In this document: in pieces, positions 1-6,123 of the stretch | Layout: every line of letters begins with the position of its first letter | Position numbering within the stretch: the first letter of the stretch is position 1 | Assembly (NCBI GenBank): GCA_019120525.1 | Contig: DWUW01000247.1 | Location: 1-6,338, forward strand | DNA: 6,338 nt | Reading direction: 5' to 3' | Origin: Candidatus Eisenbergiella stercorigallinarum | GTDB taxonomy: Bacteria > Bacillota > Clostridia > Lachnospirales > Lachnospiraceae | Made by a program: the position numbers and the translations under genes | Notes under the pieces: model-generated | The model's database searches: none | What the model saw: the letters and a program-made list of their open reading frames with translations, nothing else | Told to the model about the DNA's origin: nothing

Positions 1-737
1 TCGATATATTCATATTTTTTCTCCGTAATCTCCTTTTCATAGCTGCGGTCCGCCACGCCCTTCAGCTCAATGGGATGGTCCTTCTTCACCTCCGGATCAT
101 TTTCCAGCAGCTTGATGGCATGCCAGCGGACGGAGGAATGGTTCGGATAGCTGTCCTTCATCCGCTCTTCCAGCACAGAAAGCTTCGCCTCCAGCTCTTC
201 TCCGTAGTTCAGGATGTCGCGCTTCGGCCCTTCCTCATAGTGATGCACCACCGCGTGCATCAGAATATCCAGCCCCGTCCGCTTTGCGGCGGAAACCGGC
301 ACGACCGGAATATCGCCCAGCATCTCCGGCAGGCGGTGCAGGTCGATCTCCATGCCCCGCTCCTTCACGATGTCCATCATATTGAGGGCCAGGATGACCG
401 GCTTTCCCAGCTCCAGAAGCTGAAGCGTCAGATACAGATTCCGCTCCAGGCTGGAAGCGTCCACCACATTGACGATCGCCTCGATGTCATCGTCCAGCAC
501 ACATTTTCTGGTCACCATCTCCTCGATGGTATAGCAGGTGAGGGAATAGATGCCTGGCGTATCCACCAGCTTCAGATCATACCCCTCATAGGTGATGTTT
601 CCTTCGTATTTTTCCACGGTTACGCCGGGCCAGTTGGCCACCTTCAGCTTCGAGCCCGTGACCGCGTTGAACAGCGTGGTCTTTCCGCAGTTTGGATTGC
701 CCACAAACGCCACATGAATATGATTGTCCGCTTTCAT
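1..737 (-). CDS. feoB: FeoB ferrous iron transporter, N-terminal part (runs off left edge)
   Basis: This is the cytoplasmic G-protein domain of FeoB, the membrane GTPase that imports Fe(II). About 245 codons are visible from the ATG at 737; the transmembrane part lies beyond the window. Visible G motifs are G1 GNPNCGKT (residues 13-20), the switch I Thr40, G3 DTPG (59-62), G4 NMMD (119-122) and a G5-like VSA (148-150). The FeoB signature VVDASSLERNLYLTLQLLELG occupies about residues 91-111. After the G domain the frame continues into the region that is the helical GDI-like domain in FeoB proteins. The start codon overlaps the feoA stop (ATGA), so the two are translationally coupled and share the Fur-controlled promoter near 1013-1041. 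The frame is open to position 1 with no internal stop. The family assignment is firm; whether the rest of the gene is intact cannot be judged here. Confidence 0.97.
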   Translation of the reverse strand, partial: MKADNHIHVAFVGNPNCGKTTLFNAVTGSKLKVANWPGVTVEKYEGNITYEGYDLKLVDTPGIYSLTCYTIEEMVTRKCVLDDDIEAIVNVVDASSLERNLYLTLQLLELGKPVILALNMMDIVKERGMEIDLHRLPEMLGDIPVVPVSAAKRTGLDILMHAVVHHYEEGPKRDILNYGEELEAKLSVLEERMKDSYPNHSSVRWHAIKLLENDPEVKKDHPIELKGVADRSYEKEITEKKYEYI

Positions 738-964
738 TCCGCCAGCTCCTCCTTTACCAGAATATGGGAGGAGATATCCTTCCCAAGCGCAAGCCTTGTC
801 CCCCGCACATACAGGATCAGCGCGCCCTTTTTCTTACGGTTCAGAAGGGTCAGAGGCGTCCCTTCGATCAGGCCAAGAGCCTGCAGGCGTCTCGTAACCT
901 CTTCCCCGGTCTCCATGCTTTCCACCCGGTACTTCCGTCCGGTTTTTCCTTCGTAAAGTGTCAT
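734..964 (-). CDS. feoA: FeoA, small SH3-like partner of FeoB
   Basis: FeoA is a 76-residue cytoplasmic protein with an SH3-like fold that supports FeoB-dependent Fe(II) uptake. Family hallmarks are LQALGLIEGTPLTLLNR (about residues 27-43) and RGTRLALGKDISSHILV (54-70), the conserved strand-turn-strand pattern of FeoA domains; the length is normal for a stand-alone FeoA. The start at 964 has an AAAGG ribosome site (972-976) with 7 bases between it and the ATG. The TGA stop overlaps the feoB ATG by four bases, so feoA is first in a feoAB operon. The leader is short and contains a Fur box, so transcription is expected to rise when iron is scarce. A stand-alone iron-dependent regulator can resemble FeoA, but the missing DNA-binding domain and the feoB neighbour make that unlikely. 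Confidence 0.96.
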   Translation of the reverse strand: MTLYEGKTGRKYRVESMETGEEVTRRLQALGLIEGTPLTLLNRKKKGALILYVRGTRLALGKDISSHILVKEELAE

Positions 965-988
965 GCTTCTGCCTTTCTCATGGGTTAT

Positions 989-1003
989 TGATAATGATTC
1001 TCA
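989..1003. promoter_or_regulatory. Fur box in the feoAB leader
   Basis: On the minus strand this reads TGAGAAT-C-ATTATCA, matching 14 of 15 positions of the 7-1-7 Fur consensus TGATAATNATTATCA. It begins 10 bases downstream of the feoAB -10 hexamer, so a bound Fe-Fur dimer would cover the transcription start and early transcribed region and block initiation. This is the expected layout for iron repression of feoAB. Confidence 0.88.
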
Positions 1004-1012
1004 CCACGAAAA

Positions 1013-1041
1013 ATTATATGCTCCGCCCTGTCCGTTGTCAA
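1013..1041 (-). promoter_or_regulatory. Vegetative promoter of feoAB
   Basis: A perfect -35 TTGACA (1041-1036) and a perfect -10 TATAAT (1018-1013), both read on the minus strand, are separated by exactly 17 bases. The start of transcription should fall near 1005-1007, just at the edge of the Fur box. Such a consensus promoter would be strong unless repressed, which fits Fur control. Confidence 0.9.
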
Positions 1042-1054
1042 TCGCGGGAATCTT

Positions 1055-1082
1055 TTGCTTTCCGGGCGGACTGTAGTATAAT
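1055..1082 (+). promoter_or_regulatory. Promoter of the small plus-strand gene
   Basis: TTGCTT (1055-1060), a 16-base spacer and a perfect TATAAT (1077-1082) face away from the feoAB promoter; the two -35 hexamers are 13 bases apart. The -10 is followed directly by a TGAGAAT sequence (1082-1088) identical to one half of the feoAB Fur box, but the other half is absent, so iron control here is uncertain. Confidence 0.72.
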
Positions 1083-1125
1083 GAGAATGGCGGTCCAGAG
1101 AAAGTGCCGCCGGAAGGGAGAATCC

Positions 1126-1374
1126 ATGATCAGAAAAGAAGAGCTTTCCTATCCTTTCATAAAAAAAGAGCCCCTGACGGGCAGCTTTCAGGGGATGCGC
1201 TATCATATTTCCATGGGGAAGGACTGTATCCGGGCCTGTACCTATCCGGACCGCTTCTGCTTCGTCAAAACCCCTGAGGAGGAGAAATGCTTTCAGGAGT
1301 TTCCGGACAGCCCGGATTCCATGCCCGCCATCCTCGAGTGGCTCAACGGCAGGATCGCCTTTTATCAGAAATAA
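1126..1374 (+). CDS. Small conserved-looking protein of unknown function (82 aa)
   Basis: I do not recognise a characterised function. The 82-residue product has no signal peptide or membrane segment and is probably cytoplasmic. It begins MIRKEELSYPFIKKEPLTGS, has a central Cys-Thr-Tyr-Pro stretch (about residues 39-42) and a FVKTPEEEK segment (46-54), and ends in a putative helix ILEWLNGRIAFYQK (69-82). It resembles, from memory only, short clostridial hypotheticals with the pattern Tyr-Pro/Glu...Phe...ThrProGluGlu...TrpLeuAsn, sometimes labelled GNAT-like without clear support. The start at 1126 is chosen because AAGGGAG (1114-1120) lies 5 bases upstream and a good promoter ends at 1082; an in-frame upstream ATG at 958 would precede the promoter. 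It is divergent from feoAB and convergent with cotJC. Confidence 0.78.
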   Translation: MIRKEELSYPFIKKEPLTGSFQGMRYHISMGKDCIRACTYPDRFCFVKTPEEEKCFQEFPDSPDSMPAILEWLNGRIAFYQK

Positions 1375-1421
1375 GCAGGGCTGCCGGATGACAGCCCCTG
1401 CTGAAACGGTTTCCGGCAGCC
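1375..1421. terminator. Nested inverted repeats between convergent genes, possible bidirectional terminator
   Basis: The whole 47-base gap between the two convergent stop codons is inverted repeat. A perfect 10-base stem GGCTGCCGGA (1379-1388) pairs with TCCGGCAGCC (1412-1421). An alternative stem joins GCAGGGCTG (1375-1383) to CAGCCCCTGC (1392-1401) with one bulged C; the two cannot form together. Neither side is followed by a clear run of T, so classic intrinsic termination is only partly supported, but the position immediately after both stops favours a terminator role. Confidence 0.5.
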
Positions 1422-2027
1422 TCAGTCTTTGCATTGATCAAATTCCGGATTAAAGGCATAGAAGTTTTTGGAATCCAGACGCTCCTGTACCAGACGGAGG
1501 GCTTCGCCGAACCGCTGAAAATGGACGATCTCCCGCGCCCGCAGGAAGCGGATGGGCTCCGCCACGTCGGAATCCTTCACGGTCCGCAGGATGTTGTCGT
1601 AGGTGGTCCTGGCCTTCTGTTCCGCCGCCATATCCTCCGTCAGATCCGTGATGATATCTCCCTTGGACTGGAACTCACAGGCGTTGAAGGGGATCCCTCC
1701 GGCGGCCTGCGGCCAGAGCGCCGTCGTATGGTCGATGTAATAAGGGCCGAAGCCGGAGGCTTCGATCTCCTCCATGGAAAGATCCTTGGTCAGCTGATAG
1801 ACGATGGCGCCGATCATTTCAAAGTGGGCGAGCTCTTCTGTGCCAACATCTGTAAGAAGTCCGGCCACCTCCCGGTAGGGCATGGTATACCGCTGGGACA
1901 GATACCGCATGGAAGCGCCCAGCTCTCCGTCGGGGCCGCCGTACTGCGAGATGATGAACTGAGCCAGCTTTGCGTTGGGCTCCTTGATATGAATGGGAAA
2001 CTGCAGTCTTTTTTCATAATTCCACAT
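1422..2027 (-). CDS. cotJC: CotJC spore coat protein, manganese-catalase family
   Basis: A 201-residue spore-coat-associated protein of the non-heme dimanganese catalase family. The opening MWNYEKRLQFPI is the usual CotJC N-terminus. The four-helix ligand set appears complete: Glu35 (in GELGA), Glu65 and His68 (EELAH), Glu136 (AAEQKAR) and His169 (REIVH). Its spacing is close to that of the Lactobacillus plantarum enzyme (Glu35, Glu66, His69, Glu148, His181), with 33 residues between the last two in both, so peroxide-dismutating activity is plausible. The frame extends 20 codons upstream to 2087, but that part would overlap cotJB. Start 2027 is preferred because AAGGAG (2037-2042) precedes it by 9 bases, the cotJB stop overlaps it (TGATG), and the family begins there. 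It is the last gene of cotJABC and ends against the inverted repeats at 1375-1421. Confidence 0.95.
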   Translation of the reverse strand: MWNYEKRLQFPIHIKEPNAKLAQFIISQYGGPDGELGASMRYLSQRYTMPYREVAGLLTDVGTEELAHFEMIGAIVYQLTKDLSMEEIEASGFGPYYIDHTTALWPQAAGGIPFNACEFQSKGDIITDLTEDMAAEQKARTTYDNILRTVKDSDVAEPIRFLRAREIVHFQRFGEALRLVQERLDSKNFYAFNPEFDQCKD

Positions 2028-2302
2028 CAGCAGCAACTCCTTTCCCAGGGAAGAGGCGCCATGCCCCATTTCCACTCCCTGCCGCACGAACCGGCGGTCG
2101 CGATGTTTAACGGTTCATACTGGACCGCGTATTCGGCGGCCATCTGGTTGAGCATGCGGTTGTAGTAATCAAAATAGCTCAGGGCATCCCTGTCGTCGGG
2201 ATGGGTATCCAGATATTCCGTCAGTTCCACGACAACAAAGCTGACGATGCTGATGTTTCGGAGGCTGCGCTCCTGATCCGAAAGGCAGTTCTTTGTGTTC
2301 AT
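2027..2302 (-). CDS. cotJB: CotJB spore coat protein
   Basis: CotJB is a small spore coat component encoded between cotJA and cotJC. The 91-residue product carries the hallmark VVELTEYLDTHPDD (about residues 24-37), a following amphipathic helix with conserved Tyr residues, and the Trp/Pro-rich tail WKWGMAPLPWE (77-87). It ends in a Cys-Cys pair that could be cross-linked in the coat. An in-frame ATG exists at 2311, but there AAGGAG (2312-2317) abuts the codon with no spacing. From the ATG at 2302 the gap is 9 bases and the codon overlaps the cotJA stop (ATGA), so 2302 is chosen. Its own stop overlaps the cotJC start, so all three genes are coupled. Confidence 0.93.
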   Translation of the reverse strand: MNTKNCLSDQERSLRNISIVSFVVVELTEYLDTHPDDRDALSYFDYYNRMLNQMAAEYAVQYEPLNIATAGSCGREWKWGMAPLPWERSCC

Positions 2303-2472
2303 TTCACACATCTCCTTCCGGTAAAGGGTTTGTTCAGTTCAGGGAAAATAGTGCCGCAGCAGAAGGCTTCCTCCAGATTCTCGAAAATGCCGGTCATCCG
2401 CTGCCAGGGGACATAGGCCATGGCAAGGGGGAACTGCTCGCAGAACTCTCTTTGAGATTTTACTTCCTGCAT
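2299..2472 (-). CDS. cotJA: CotJA spore coat-associated protein
   Basis: A 57-residue CotJA, first gene of the cotJ operon. Family signatures are LAMAYVPWQ (residues 16-24) and GTIFPELNKPF (40-50). It contains four cysteines (11, 38, 39, 55), consistent with disulfide cross-linking in the coat. The frame could begin at 2544, adding 24 residues, but that ATG has no ribosome site, lies 2 bases after the sulfotransferase stop, and would be upstream of the likely promoter. The ATG at 2472 has AGAGGAG (2477-2483) with a rather short 4-base spacing and gives a length usual for clostridial CotJA. In Bacillus subtilis the cotJ operon is expressed in the mother cell during sporulation; the same timing is inferred here. 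Confidence 0.88.
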   Translation of the reverse strand: MQEVKSQREFCEQFPLAMAYVPWQRMTGIFENLEEAFCCGTIFPELNKPFTGRRCVK

Positions 2473-2508
2473 AAATCTCCTCTCATCATTTTCGGTTTCT
2501 TTTAATAG

Positions 2509-2535
2509 TATAGTATGTGAGAGTTCTGCGCGGGT
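2509..2535 (-). promoter_or_regulatory. Possible sporulation (mother-cell sigma) promoter of cotJABC
   Basis: On the minus strand, CATACTATA (2517-2509) fits the sigma-K -10 pattern CATAnnnTA exactly and the sigma-E -10 CATACAnT at all but one position. An AC dinucleotide (2535-2534) lies 16 bases upstream, as expected for the minimal sigma-K -35. No sigma-E-like -35 is visible, and a vegetative -35 is absent although TATACT (2512-2507) could serve as a -10. It lies about 40 bases before the chosen cotJA start. Confidence 0.55.
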
Positions 2536-2546
2536 TCCTTCCATTC

Positions 2547-4304
2547 TTACTGCGCGATAAACCAGAAGCTGGCAAAATCGTCCTTCATCACGCGGTAGGT
2601 CTGCAGCTCGCAGGTATAGGAGAACTGGCGGATCAGGCCGCCGTTTACATCGTATTCGCCGAACACGTTGGCGGTCCCGCTGTTGACCACCAGGTTGTCC
2701 CCGCAGGGCGTCACGTTGGACACGATGCTGGAGTAGGGCACGTCAAAGGCATGCGCCAGGCTGAAGGTTTTCTCCCCTTCGTCCACCAGATAGACGTACA
2801 CGTGGGATTTGAGGGAGTCGCTGGCAAGGACGGTTCCCACCTCCTCCGGCAGGTCTTCGATCTCATAATCGTCCCTGGTTCCGTTGACCCAGTAATTGTT
2901 GTCGAACATCATCAGGTAGTACTGATCCTCTTTTAGTCCCTCTCCTTCGTAGTATTCCACCGTATGCTGGCCGTACTGGGGCGTGAAATCTCCCACCTGG
3001 GCATAGGAATATTCCTCATACGGCGTCCCCTTCCAGTAGTCCTCATCGCCGATCAGATAATCGATCTGCGGATCCGTGTGGATGTCCTTTATCTTGATGA
3101 TCGTGGAGGTCTCCCGGGAGCTCACGATCACGCTGTCGTCCTTTGGCAGATACTGGATGGTGTTCAGATGGATCCAGTCCTTCTGTCCGGCCAGCCAGAA
3201 AAACTCGTCCGTAGCGGTCAGCTCGGAGGCGTCGTTTTCGTAATAATCGGAAAAAATATCCTTAAAATCCAGGATCTCCTTCACCTCTCCTGTTTCCAGA
3301 TCCACCTCGATGGTCATGTCCTCCAGGTTCAGCTCGTCCGTGGCATCGCTCGCCAGGGCGACGATCCTTCCTTCGTCTCCTTCCAGCACCATATCATGAT
3401 GCAGTTCCCAGTCTCCGGTATCATAGACCGCAACCGCCTGTCCCAGCCGGTTGACCTGGGCGATCTTGTAGGCGGAGGCGCAGACCGTCATGTTTCCTTC
3501 ATACCAGAGGATACGGTCCAGTCCGTAGCCCTCCAGCACCATTTCATAGCGCATGACGCCGTCGTTGTCATAGAAAAAGGCATAGCCCGTGTGGCCTCCG
3601 ACCCGAATCATGGCGTAGAGGCCGTCGGACAGCTCCGCCTGGCTTTCCCCGTCCTCTCTGTCAAGGATGATATCATAGCCGGACATGGTCTCCGGCATAT
3701 GGATGGTAAACGTGGATGTGCTGATCACCTTCCCCCGTTTTCCCAGAAGCTCCATCGTTACCGTATTTTCCTCGCCCGCGATCAGGCCGATCATCTGGAA
3801 CTCGTGGCGGGTGCGGGTGCCGCCTCCCTCATAGGCCGTCTGCGTATAGTCGGGGATGTCCGCGTTTTCCACATGGATGGTGTAGCGGATATTTCCTGCC
3901 CTGCGGGTGTCAAAATACAGGTACAGGCCGTTGCTTCCGGTGCCGAAGGGATTGAGGATGGCAAGCGGAGCCTCCATGGTAAATTCCGCTTCCTTCGCCA
4001 TCTTCACGATCGCGGCGGCAAGCCTTCTCTGCACATCCTCGTCGTAATAGGTAAAGCCCTCTTCCTCATTCTCATCGGGAAGCACTCTGGAAACCGGGAT
4101 CGATGCCTCCACATCCGCCTCGAAGACCGACACGTCAAGGGACGCGTCCGATGTGAGCAGGTCGCCCGTCTCAATGGACCAGTCGTCGCGGATGGCGGTT
4201 TCCGCGGAAAGGAAGCTTTTCGCGTAGAGAAAAACGCCGATCACCACAACGATCAGCACGACCAGTATGGCAAGTCCAATGATCAGTTTCTTTTTCTTTT
4301 TCAT
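2547..4304 (-). CDS. assT: Membrane-anchored arylsulfate sulfotransferase (ASST family)
   Basis: A 585-residue member of the PAPS-independent arylsulfate sulfotransferase family, which moves a sulfate group from one phenol ester to another phenol. A Lys-rich start and one hydrophobic segment (about 7-28), with no lipobox Cys, suggest a signal anchor with the enzyme outside the membrane. Residues of about 50-215 look like the beta-rich N-terminal ASST domain; the remainder fits the six-bladed propeller. Candidate active-site residues are His302/303 (ELHHDMVLE), His379 (DWIHLN), Arg397 (VSSR) and His447 (YGQHTVE), followed by FDNN (467-470). These correspond to His252, His356, Arg374 and the sulfated His436 of the E. 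coli CFT073 enzyme; the His-to-Arg spacing of 18 is identical. Start 4304 has GGAAAGGAG (4315-4323), 10 bases away. It is the third gene after a DegV protein and a TauE/SafE exporter. Its natural substrate is unknown. Confidence 0.9.
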   Translation of the reverse strand: MKKKKKLIIGLAILVVLIVVVIGVFLYAKSFLSAETAIRDDWSIETGDLLTSDASLDVSVFEADVEASIPVSRVLPDENEEEGFTYYDEDVQRRLAAAIVKMAKEAEFTMEAPLAILNPFGTGSNGLYLYFDTRRAGNIRYTIHVENADIPDYTQTAYEGGGTRTRHEFQMIGLIAGEENTVTMELLGKRGKVISTSTFTIHMPETMSGYDIILDREDGESQAELSDGLYAMIRVGGHTGYAFFYDNDGVMRYEMVLEGYGLDRILWYEGNMTVCASAYKIAQVNRLGQAVAVYDTGDWELHHDMVLEGDEGRIVALASDATDELNLEDMTIEVDLETGEVKEILDFKDIFSDYYENDASELTATDEFFWLAGQKDWIHLNTIQYLPKDDSVIVSSRETSTIIKIKDIHTDPQIDYLIGDEDYWKGTPYEEYSYAQVGDFTPQYGQHTVEYYEGEGLKEDQYYLMMFDNNYWVNGTRDDYEIEDLPEEVGTVLASDSLKSHVYVYLVDEGEKTFSLAHAFDVPYSSIVSNVTPCGDNLVVNSGTANVFGEYDVNGGLIRQFSYTCELQTYRVMKDDFASFWFIAQ

Positions 4305-4314
4305 GGTGAGATAT

Positions 4315-4335
4315 CTCCTTTCCGGCCTCTGCCGG
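4315..4335 (-). promoter_or_regulatory. Ribosome site of the sulfotransferase with an adjoining hairpin
   Basis: GGAAAGGAG (4323-4315) is the Shine-Dalgarno site of the sulfotransferase. A perfect stem CCGGC-loop-GCCGG (4335-4322) with a 4-base loop ends inside the first two bases of that site. It is too small and lacks a T run to be a terminator, so it could at most tune ribosome access or mRNA stability in the tauE-sulfotransferase gap. Confidence 0.45.
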
Positions 4336-4355
4336 TAAGCTCACAGCATTTTTTG

Positions 4356-5132
4356 TCATGCGCCGATCTTTTCAAAGATCATTGCGATTCCAAGGATCAC
4401 CAGCACCACGCCGGTGGCACGGTTTGTGTTCTCCGGCTTCATCCGGTTGGAGAGAGCGGAGGTTGCGACGGAGCCAAGAAGGGTAAACAGGGTACACAGA
4501 AACAGCGCCGGCGTCATCCCCGTAATATCCCCGAAATAGAAATGGGAGGCTGCTCCGGTCAGGGCCGTGAAGGTCATGACGAACACGCTGGTTCCCACGG
4601 CGGTTTTCAGGTCATAGCCCAGGACAAAGGTGAGGATGAACAGCATCATCATGCCCCCGCCCAGTCCCATGAAGCCGCAGTAGAAGCCGATGCAGATGCC
4701 GCAGATCACGGCGATCACGGTCTTGCGCTTTCCCGTGCTTTTGGTAAAAAAGGAGGTCCTTCCGGTAACCGGCTTCAGGATGAAGCGCAGTCCCATAAGA
4801 AAGCTTGCGAAGATGGAGAAATATCCCATCTCCAGATCCGGCATGTACTGGGAAAAATAGCTTCCCGCCACGGTCATGGCAAGGACGCTCGCCAGCATGA
4901 AGCTTCCGTTTTTCAGATCGATGTTGCCGTGCTTTTTGTAGATCCAGGCCGCAAGCGCCGACGCAAGCACGTCGGACGCAAGGCCGATCCCCACGGATTC
5001 ATACCAGGGATAGCCCAGAAAGGCGATCAGCATGGGAGCGATCACCGTGGCGGCGGACAGTCCCGCAAAGCCCGTGCCGATCCCGGCGGCAAGCCCTGCT
5101 GTCAGGCAGACAAGAAACATTTCCAGCATCAT
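4356..5132 (-). CDS. TauE/SafE-family membrane transporter (sulfite/organosulfur exporter type)
   Basis: A 258-residue integral membrane protein with about eight hydrophobic segments and the two related halves typical of the TauE/SafE family. The first half carries GIGTGFAGLSAATVIAPML (17-35) and the second GFMGLGGGMMMLFILTF (153-169), the Gly-rich repeat motifs; KTAVGTS (176-182) is also a family feature. Studied members export sulfite, sulfoacetate or related sulfonates, but substrates of most members are unknown. The length is usual. Two consecutive ATGs (5132, 5129) both overlap the degV stop; GGGGGAG (5138-5144) serves either, 5 or 8 bases away, and 5132 is kept. It is followed after 51 bases by the sulfotransferase gene, which makes a sulfur-containing substrate more likely; that link is inference. 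Confidence 0.9.
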   Translation of the reverse strand: MMLEMFLVCLTAGLAAGIGTGFAGLSAATVIAPMLIAFLGYPWYESVGIGLASDVLASALAAWIYKKHGNIDLKNGSFMLASVLAMTVAGSYFSQYMPDLEMGYFSIFASFLMGLRFILKPVTGRTSFFTKSTGKRKTVIAVICGICIGFYCGFMGLGGGMMMLFILTFVLGYDLKTAVGTSVFVMTFTALTGAASHFYFGDITGMTPALFLCTLFTLLGSVATSALSNRMKPENTNRATGVVLVILGIAMIFEKIGA

Positions 5133-5998
5133 CTAGTCTCCCCCAGAAAGAACAGCGCCACGGTTCCCGGCCCGGAATGGGTCCCTATGGTCGGTCCGAT
5201 CTCGTTGATCAGAAAATCCGTGATGCCGAAGCGCTCCTGCACCAGCTGTCTGACGTATTCCGCGTCCTCCGTGCAGTCGCCGTGGCTGATGAACACGCAG
5301 TCGTTCTGATCCCGGAAGCTTCCCATCTGCTTTTCCATCATGTCCACCAGGGACTGGAGGGATTTCTTCCTTCCGCGCACCTTTCCCACCGCGGTCAGAT
5401 GCCCTTCCTCATCCACGTGGAGCAGAGGCTTGATCCCCGCGAGCGTTCCCACAATGGCCGTGGCTTTGCTCACGCGTCCGCCTCTGTGCAGATGAAACAG
5501 GTCGTCCACGGTGAAGACGTGCACCAGGTTTTCCTTATGCGCCTCCACCCACTGCGCCGTCTCCTCCAGGCTCTTTCCCGCTTTCTTCAGCTGCACCGCC
5601 TTATGTACCAGAAGCCCCTCTCCCAGAGAGGCGCACAGGGTGTCCGCCACGATGATCCTGCAGTCCGGCCGCTCCTCCATGATCTCCCTCGCGGCAAGGC
5701 TCACGTTGCCGCAGGTGCCGCTTAATCCCGAAGAAAAGGAAAGCACCAGAAGCTGTCTGCACTCCTCAAGGAAGCCGTTCAGATATTCCTTCGCCGTCTC
5801 GGGATTTACCTGAGAGGTGGTCGGCATCATGCCGCCCCGCATCCGGTCGTAGAATTCCTTTACCTCCATCTTCCGCTCTCCCCCGTAGGAGACGCCGTCC
5901 ACAATATAAGGAAGCACCATGACGCCGATCCCGTTGTCCCGGATATAGCTTTCGGGAAGGTCCGCGGTCGTATCCGTTATGATCTTAAAATCTTCCAT
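5129..5998 (-). CDS. DegV-family fatty-acid-binding protein (FakB-like)
   Basis: A 289-residue cytoplasmic DegV-family protein. Members such as FakB bind a fatty acid and present it to the kinase FakA for phosphorylation and entry into phospholipid synthesis. Seen in order: ITDTTADLP (7-15), the lipid-contacting PTTSQVNPE (59-67), SFSSGLSGTCGN (87-98), VADTLCASLGEG (117-128), RGGRVSKATAIVGTLAGIKP (172-191), SHGD (238-241) and the terminal GPTIGTHSGPGTVALFFLG (268-286) with His274. Length and domain order are normal. The frame could begin at 6031, but ATG 5998 is chosen because GGAGG (6005-6009) lies 6 bases upstream and the family starts with this short lead into ITD. It overlaps tauE by four bases and is first in its operon, behind the promoter at 6043-6071. 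No functional link between lipid binding and the two downstream genes is known to me. Confidence 0.93.
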   Translation of the reverse strand: MEDFKIITDTTADLPESYIRDNGIGVMVLPYIVDGVSYGGERKMEVKEFYDRMRGGMMPTTSQVNPETAKEYLNGFLEECRQLLVLSFSSGLSGTCGNVSLAAREIMEERPDCRIIVADTLCASLGEGLLVHKAVQLKKAGKSLEETAQWVEAHKENLVHVFTVDDLFHLHRGGRVSKATAIVGTLAGIKPLLHVDEEGHLTAVGKVRGRKKSLQSLVDMMEKQMGSFRDQNDCVFISHGDCTEDAEYVRQLVQERFGITDFLINEIGPTIGTHSGPGTVALFFLGETR

Positions 5999-6042
5999 TC
6001 GTTTCCTCCATCGTTTTTCCTTTTTCCACAAATCCGCCCTAT

Positions 6043-6071
6043 ATTCTACACGCGCAGGCAGAAAAATTCAA
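6043..6071 (-). promoter_or_regulatory. Vegetative promoter of the degV-tauE-sulfotransferase unit
   Basis: On the minus strand, TTGAAT (6071-6066) and TAGAAT (6048-6043) are separated by 17 bases, a good housekeeping promoter. The leader to the DegV start would be about 38 bases. It lies about 40 bases downstream of the inverted-repeat element at 6112-6297. No operator was recognised. Confidence 0.75.
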
Positions 6072-6102
6072 TACTCCGGCACAGCTTTTTCTCACATCCT
6101 GG

Positions 6103-6111
6103 CAAATGGCC
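6103..6111. repeat. Left target-site duplication of the MITE-like element
   Basis: CAAATGGCC directly abuts the left terminal repeat and matches CAAATGCCC (6298-6306), which directly abuts the right one, at 8 of 9 positions. Direct repeats placed exactly at both ends of an inverted-repeat element are the expected footprint of insertion; the one mismatch would mean the insertion is not very recent. Confidence 0.7.
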
Positions 6112-6123
6112 GTTACAGTTCAC

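Noticed and set aside
75..956. A 293-codon plus-strand frame opposite feoAB.
   Set aside because: The opposite strand encodes unmistakable FeoB G motifs and FeoA; the plus-strand product is His/Arg/Gln-rich with no recognisable domain.
985..1434. A 149-codon minus-strand frame across the feoA upstream region and the small plus-strand gene.
   Set aside because: It crosses two promoters, the Fur box and the inverted repeats, and overlaps the better supported gene at 1126-1374.
4305..4355. Gap between the exporter and sulfotransferase genes considered as a terminator or separate promoter region.
   Set aside because: Only a 5-base-pair stem without a T run is present, and no -35/-10 pair was found, so continued transcription is more likely.
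4171..4359. A 62-codon minus-strand frame starting in an ATGA overlap with the exporter stop.
   Set aside because: The overlap suggested coupling, but the frame has no ribosome site of its own, reads through the sulfotransferase start in another frame, and resembles no protein. A leader-peptide role cannot be excluded but is not supported.
2964..5309. A 781-codon open frame on the plus strand, antisense to the sulfotransferase and exporter genes.
   Set aside because: It lies opposite three recognisable protein families, is abnormally rich in His, Gly, Arg and Asp, and shows no domain or ribosome site. It is an artefact of few reverse-strand stops in GC-rich coding DNA.
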